A stretch of DNA of 64,000 bases. Origin: Allodiplogaster sudhausi (lineage: Eukaryota > Nematoda > Chromadorea > Rhabditida > Diplogasteridae). How positions within the stretch are numbered: position 1 is the first letter of the stretch; each line of letters opens with the position of its first letter. The DNA is taken from the NCBI GenBank assembly GCA_945643635.1, contig CALZFC010000045.1, positions 1,934,501 through 1,998,500 on the forward strand. Reading direction: 5' to 3'. Both the position numbers and the translations under genes were made by a program. Below are positions 63,901 through 64,000 of the stretch, piece by piece. The notes below the pieces were generated by a model. That model was not told where the DNA came from. It did not search any database and was given only the letters and a program-made list of their open reading frames with translations.

Positions 63901-64000
63901 ATTGTTCTTATGACAATGGAAATGACTTTCTTTTACAGATAGAAGATACTCTCGCTCTACAGCTTCTCCAGGAGCAGTTCACGGAATCTGAGTTTGTTCT
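54967..64000 (+). CDS. TMCO4-like (DUF726) membrane-associated protein, 5' part
   Basis: Exons 54967-55036, 55189-55341, 55469-55536, 55853-55974, 56091-56178, 56342-56465, 56669-56748 and 63939-64000 (cut by the window end) keep one frame. The first seven give 235 codons. The N-terminus is Pro/Ser-rich and probably disordered (MSGVLAPNWSDPSAPSPPPA). From about residue 138 it becomes structured (FCKLTFDIVAACMGMPEK), with a hydrophobic ATISLVGAFLLAIVST. Then comes GNYDSRHRVLLRHM, with LLGVVWDDFEEIEDTLALQL spanning the last intron. Tyr-Asp-x-Arg-x-Arg-Val-Leu followed by an acidic helix matches my memory of TMCO4-family proteins, whose later part is a DUF726 alpha/beta-hydrolase-like domain. 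That region lies beyond the window. The first-exon ATG is assumed; an upstream exon is possible because an acceptor precedes it. The last intron is 7190 bp because of the LTR element. Confidence 0.6.
56822..57168 (+). repeat. 5' LTR
   Basis: Starts TGTTATGTAG and ends ACACAACA (TG...CA). It contains a TATATAAG box at about 56993 that probably serves as the element promoter. Confidence 0.95.
57171..57186 (+). promoter_or_regulatory. Probable tRNA primer-binding site
   Basis: TGGCGATCAGGACGCA follows the LTR after two bases. It begins TGG, as expected for pairing with a tRNA 3' CCA. It resembles Arg-type sites of some Gypsy elements, but the tRNA identity is not confirmed. Confidence 0.6.
57488..60788 (-). 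mobile_element. CR1/Jockey-type non-LTR retrotransposon nested in the LTR element
   Basis: This minus-strand insertion ends in an (AAAT)n tail (57488-57514 read on the plus strand as TTTATTTATT). GCGTAG at 57482-57487 and 60789-60794 may be its target duplication. On the minus strand there is an apurinic endonuclease-like region (60120-60770; FNSRSLVNKLPD, SESWL, AGDLNLAIDW), a linker (59700-60110) and reverse transcriptase (58251-59661; YRPITISP, HGFRSKRSA, YYDLAKAFDTV, FADDVKL). A C-terminal region follows (57882-58229; LLRRIVLDLTYCFKLLHG). The reading frame is broken at about 60110, 59700, 58960 and 58240, so it is defective. The 5' end lacks a first ORF and is probably truncated, as usual for such insertions. 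Confidence 0.85.
60916..61255 (+). repeat. Three tandem repeats in the LTR-element leader
   Basis: Units start at 60916, 61033 and 61147 (117, 114 and about 109 bp). Each has GTGNNAGTAC near the start, then GAGAGAGTTTCGGACTCT or a variant, then a CGTACTGAGAGTGTG-like word. They end just before the gag ATG at 61256. They could be packaging or translation signals; this is inference. Confidence 0.85.
61256..62743 (+). pseudogene. Degenerate gag-protease region of the LTR element
   Basis: Gag begins MTELKAFMQALKEQQEQN, a Gln/Glu-rich coiled-coil start. It continues through a Gypsy-like capsid region (FNAWYEKYEDIF) in one frame until about 61695. After a frame change (frame 61507-61794) there is an in-frame TAG at 61792. 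The same frame continues from 61804 to the first zinc knuckle, CFRCGGAHPQENC (C-x2-C-x3-H-x4-C), and stops at 62154. The second knuckle, CYACGKIGHISTSC (C-x2-C-x4-H-x4-C), and an aspartic protease with VDTGADITLIS and LLGQDF lie in another frame to 62743. The knuckles bind RNA, and the protease would process the polyprotein. Frame breaks at about 61695 and 62155 plus the internal stop mean no full product. Some of the frame change between gag and protease could be natural programmed frameshifting. Confidence 0.85.
62795..63100 (+). pseudogene. Integrase C-terminal remnant
   Basis: The segment AKSFAVGDKVRFKTSIQPDG, then WLVGEIVGKKGRFAYSVRLE, then an SQANQLVK segment, is the SH3-like tail of a Gypsy integrase. 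It follows the protease by only about 50 bp, so reverse transcriptase, RNase H and the integrase core (normally well over 2 kb) were lost by an internal deletion near 62745-62790. The frame continues to 63514 through a Ser/Ala-rich repeat (63130-63260; SSSSSSAAT-like) into the 3' LTR. Confidence 0.75.
63429..63442 (+). promoter_or_regulatory. Polypurine tract
   Basis: AGTGGGGAGG directly precedes the 3' LTR. It is the usual purine-rich plus-strand primer position in LTR retrotransposons. Confidence 0.75.
63443..63789 (+). repeat. 3' LTR
   Basis: 347 bp, identical in length to the 5' LTR and differing at about five positions (for example GGTAGCTATCAA versus GGTAGCTAGCAA, and a final GATACAACA versus GACACAACA). 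It is followed by the target duplication GTTTT. Confidence 0.95.

Larger units (their letters stand above)
56749..63938 (+). other. GC-AG intron enlarged by a retrotransposon
   Basis: The exon ends TTTGAGGAG and the intron starts GCGAGC. The next exon follows TTTTACAG at 63938. Joining them in phase 0 gives DDFEEIEDTL, a continuous acidic helix. No GT donor nearby keeps this frame. Without the LTR element and one target-site copy the intron would be 217 bp. Confidence 0.55.

Overview
This window looks like nuclear DNA of an animal, most likely a nematode. Genes have many short exons with GT-AG and occasional GC-AG introns. Two genes encode secreted proteins with paired cysteine domains that resemble the nematode-expanded C6 domain. 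The intergenic space is full of (GA)n/(CT)n and (ATGT)n microsatellites and several kinds of repeat. The species cannot be named from sequence alone.

Layout. Positions 1-10025 are a satellite array of roughly 1.2 kb units, entered mid-array. A C6-like gene pair on the minus strand sits at 10425-11755 (broken copy) and 20471-21791 (intact copy), inside a 2.2 kb segmental duplication. Between and beyond them (13017-29570) lie four elements bounded by inverted arrays of short motifs. One is a Foldback-like element with a 9-bp target duplication (13017-14252). The others are element X (15686-17844), element Y (17893-19366) and element Z (25580-29570). Z encloses a spliced C2H2 zinc-finger gene. 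X and Z share a protein domain of about 60 residues that I do not recognise. This X/Z family is the best candidate here for something undescribed.

Positions 32938-48512 hold a complete or nearly complete ASK1/MAP3K5-type kinase gene (NSY-1 in C. elegans). My 41-exon model keeps one open frame of 4779 nt, with an N-terminal regulatory region, a kinase domain and a C-terminal SAM domain. One intron carries a 1.63 kb near-perfect palindrome, and a second palindromic element (49143-49786) lies just downstream.

From 54967 to the window end runs the 5' part of a gene resembling TMCO4 (DUF726). One of its introns, with a GC donor, has been enlarged to 7.2 kb by a Ty3/Gypsy-type LTR element (56822-63789, TSD GTTTT, 347-bp LTRs). 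That element lacks most of pol and was itself invaded on the opposite strand by a CR1/Jockey-type non-LTR retrotransposon (57488-60788).

The host genes are not obviously functionally linked. The window is a stress-kinase locus and its neighbours set in repeat-rich DNA. All gene models were built by eye from splice signals, phase continuity and remembered family motifs; no database search was possible.
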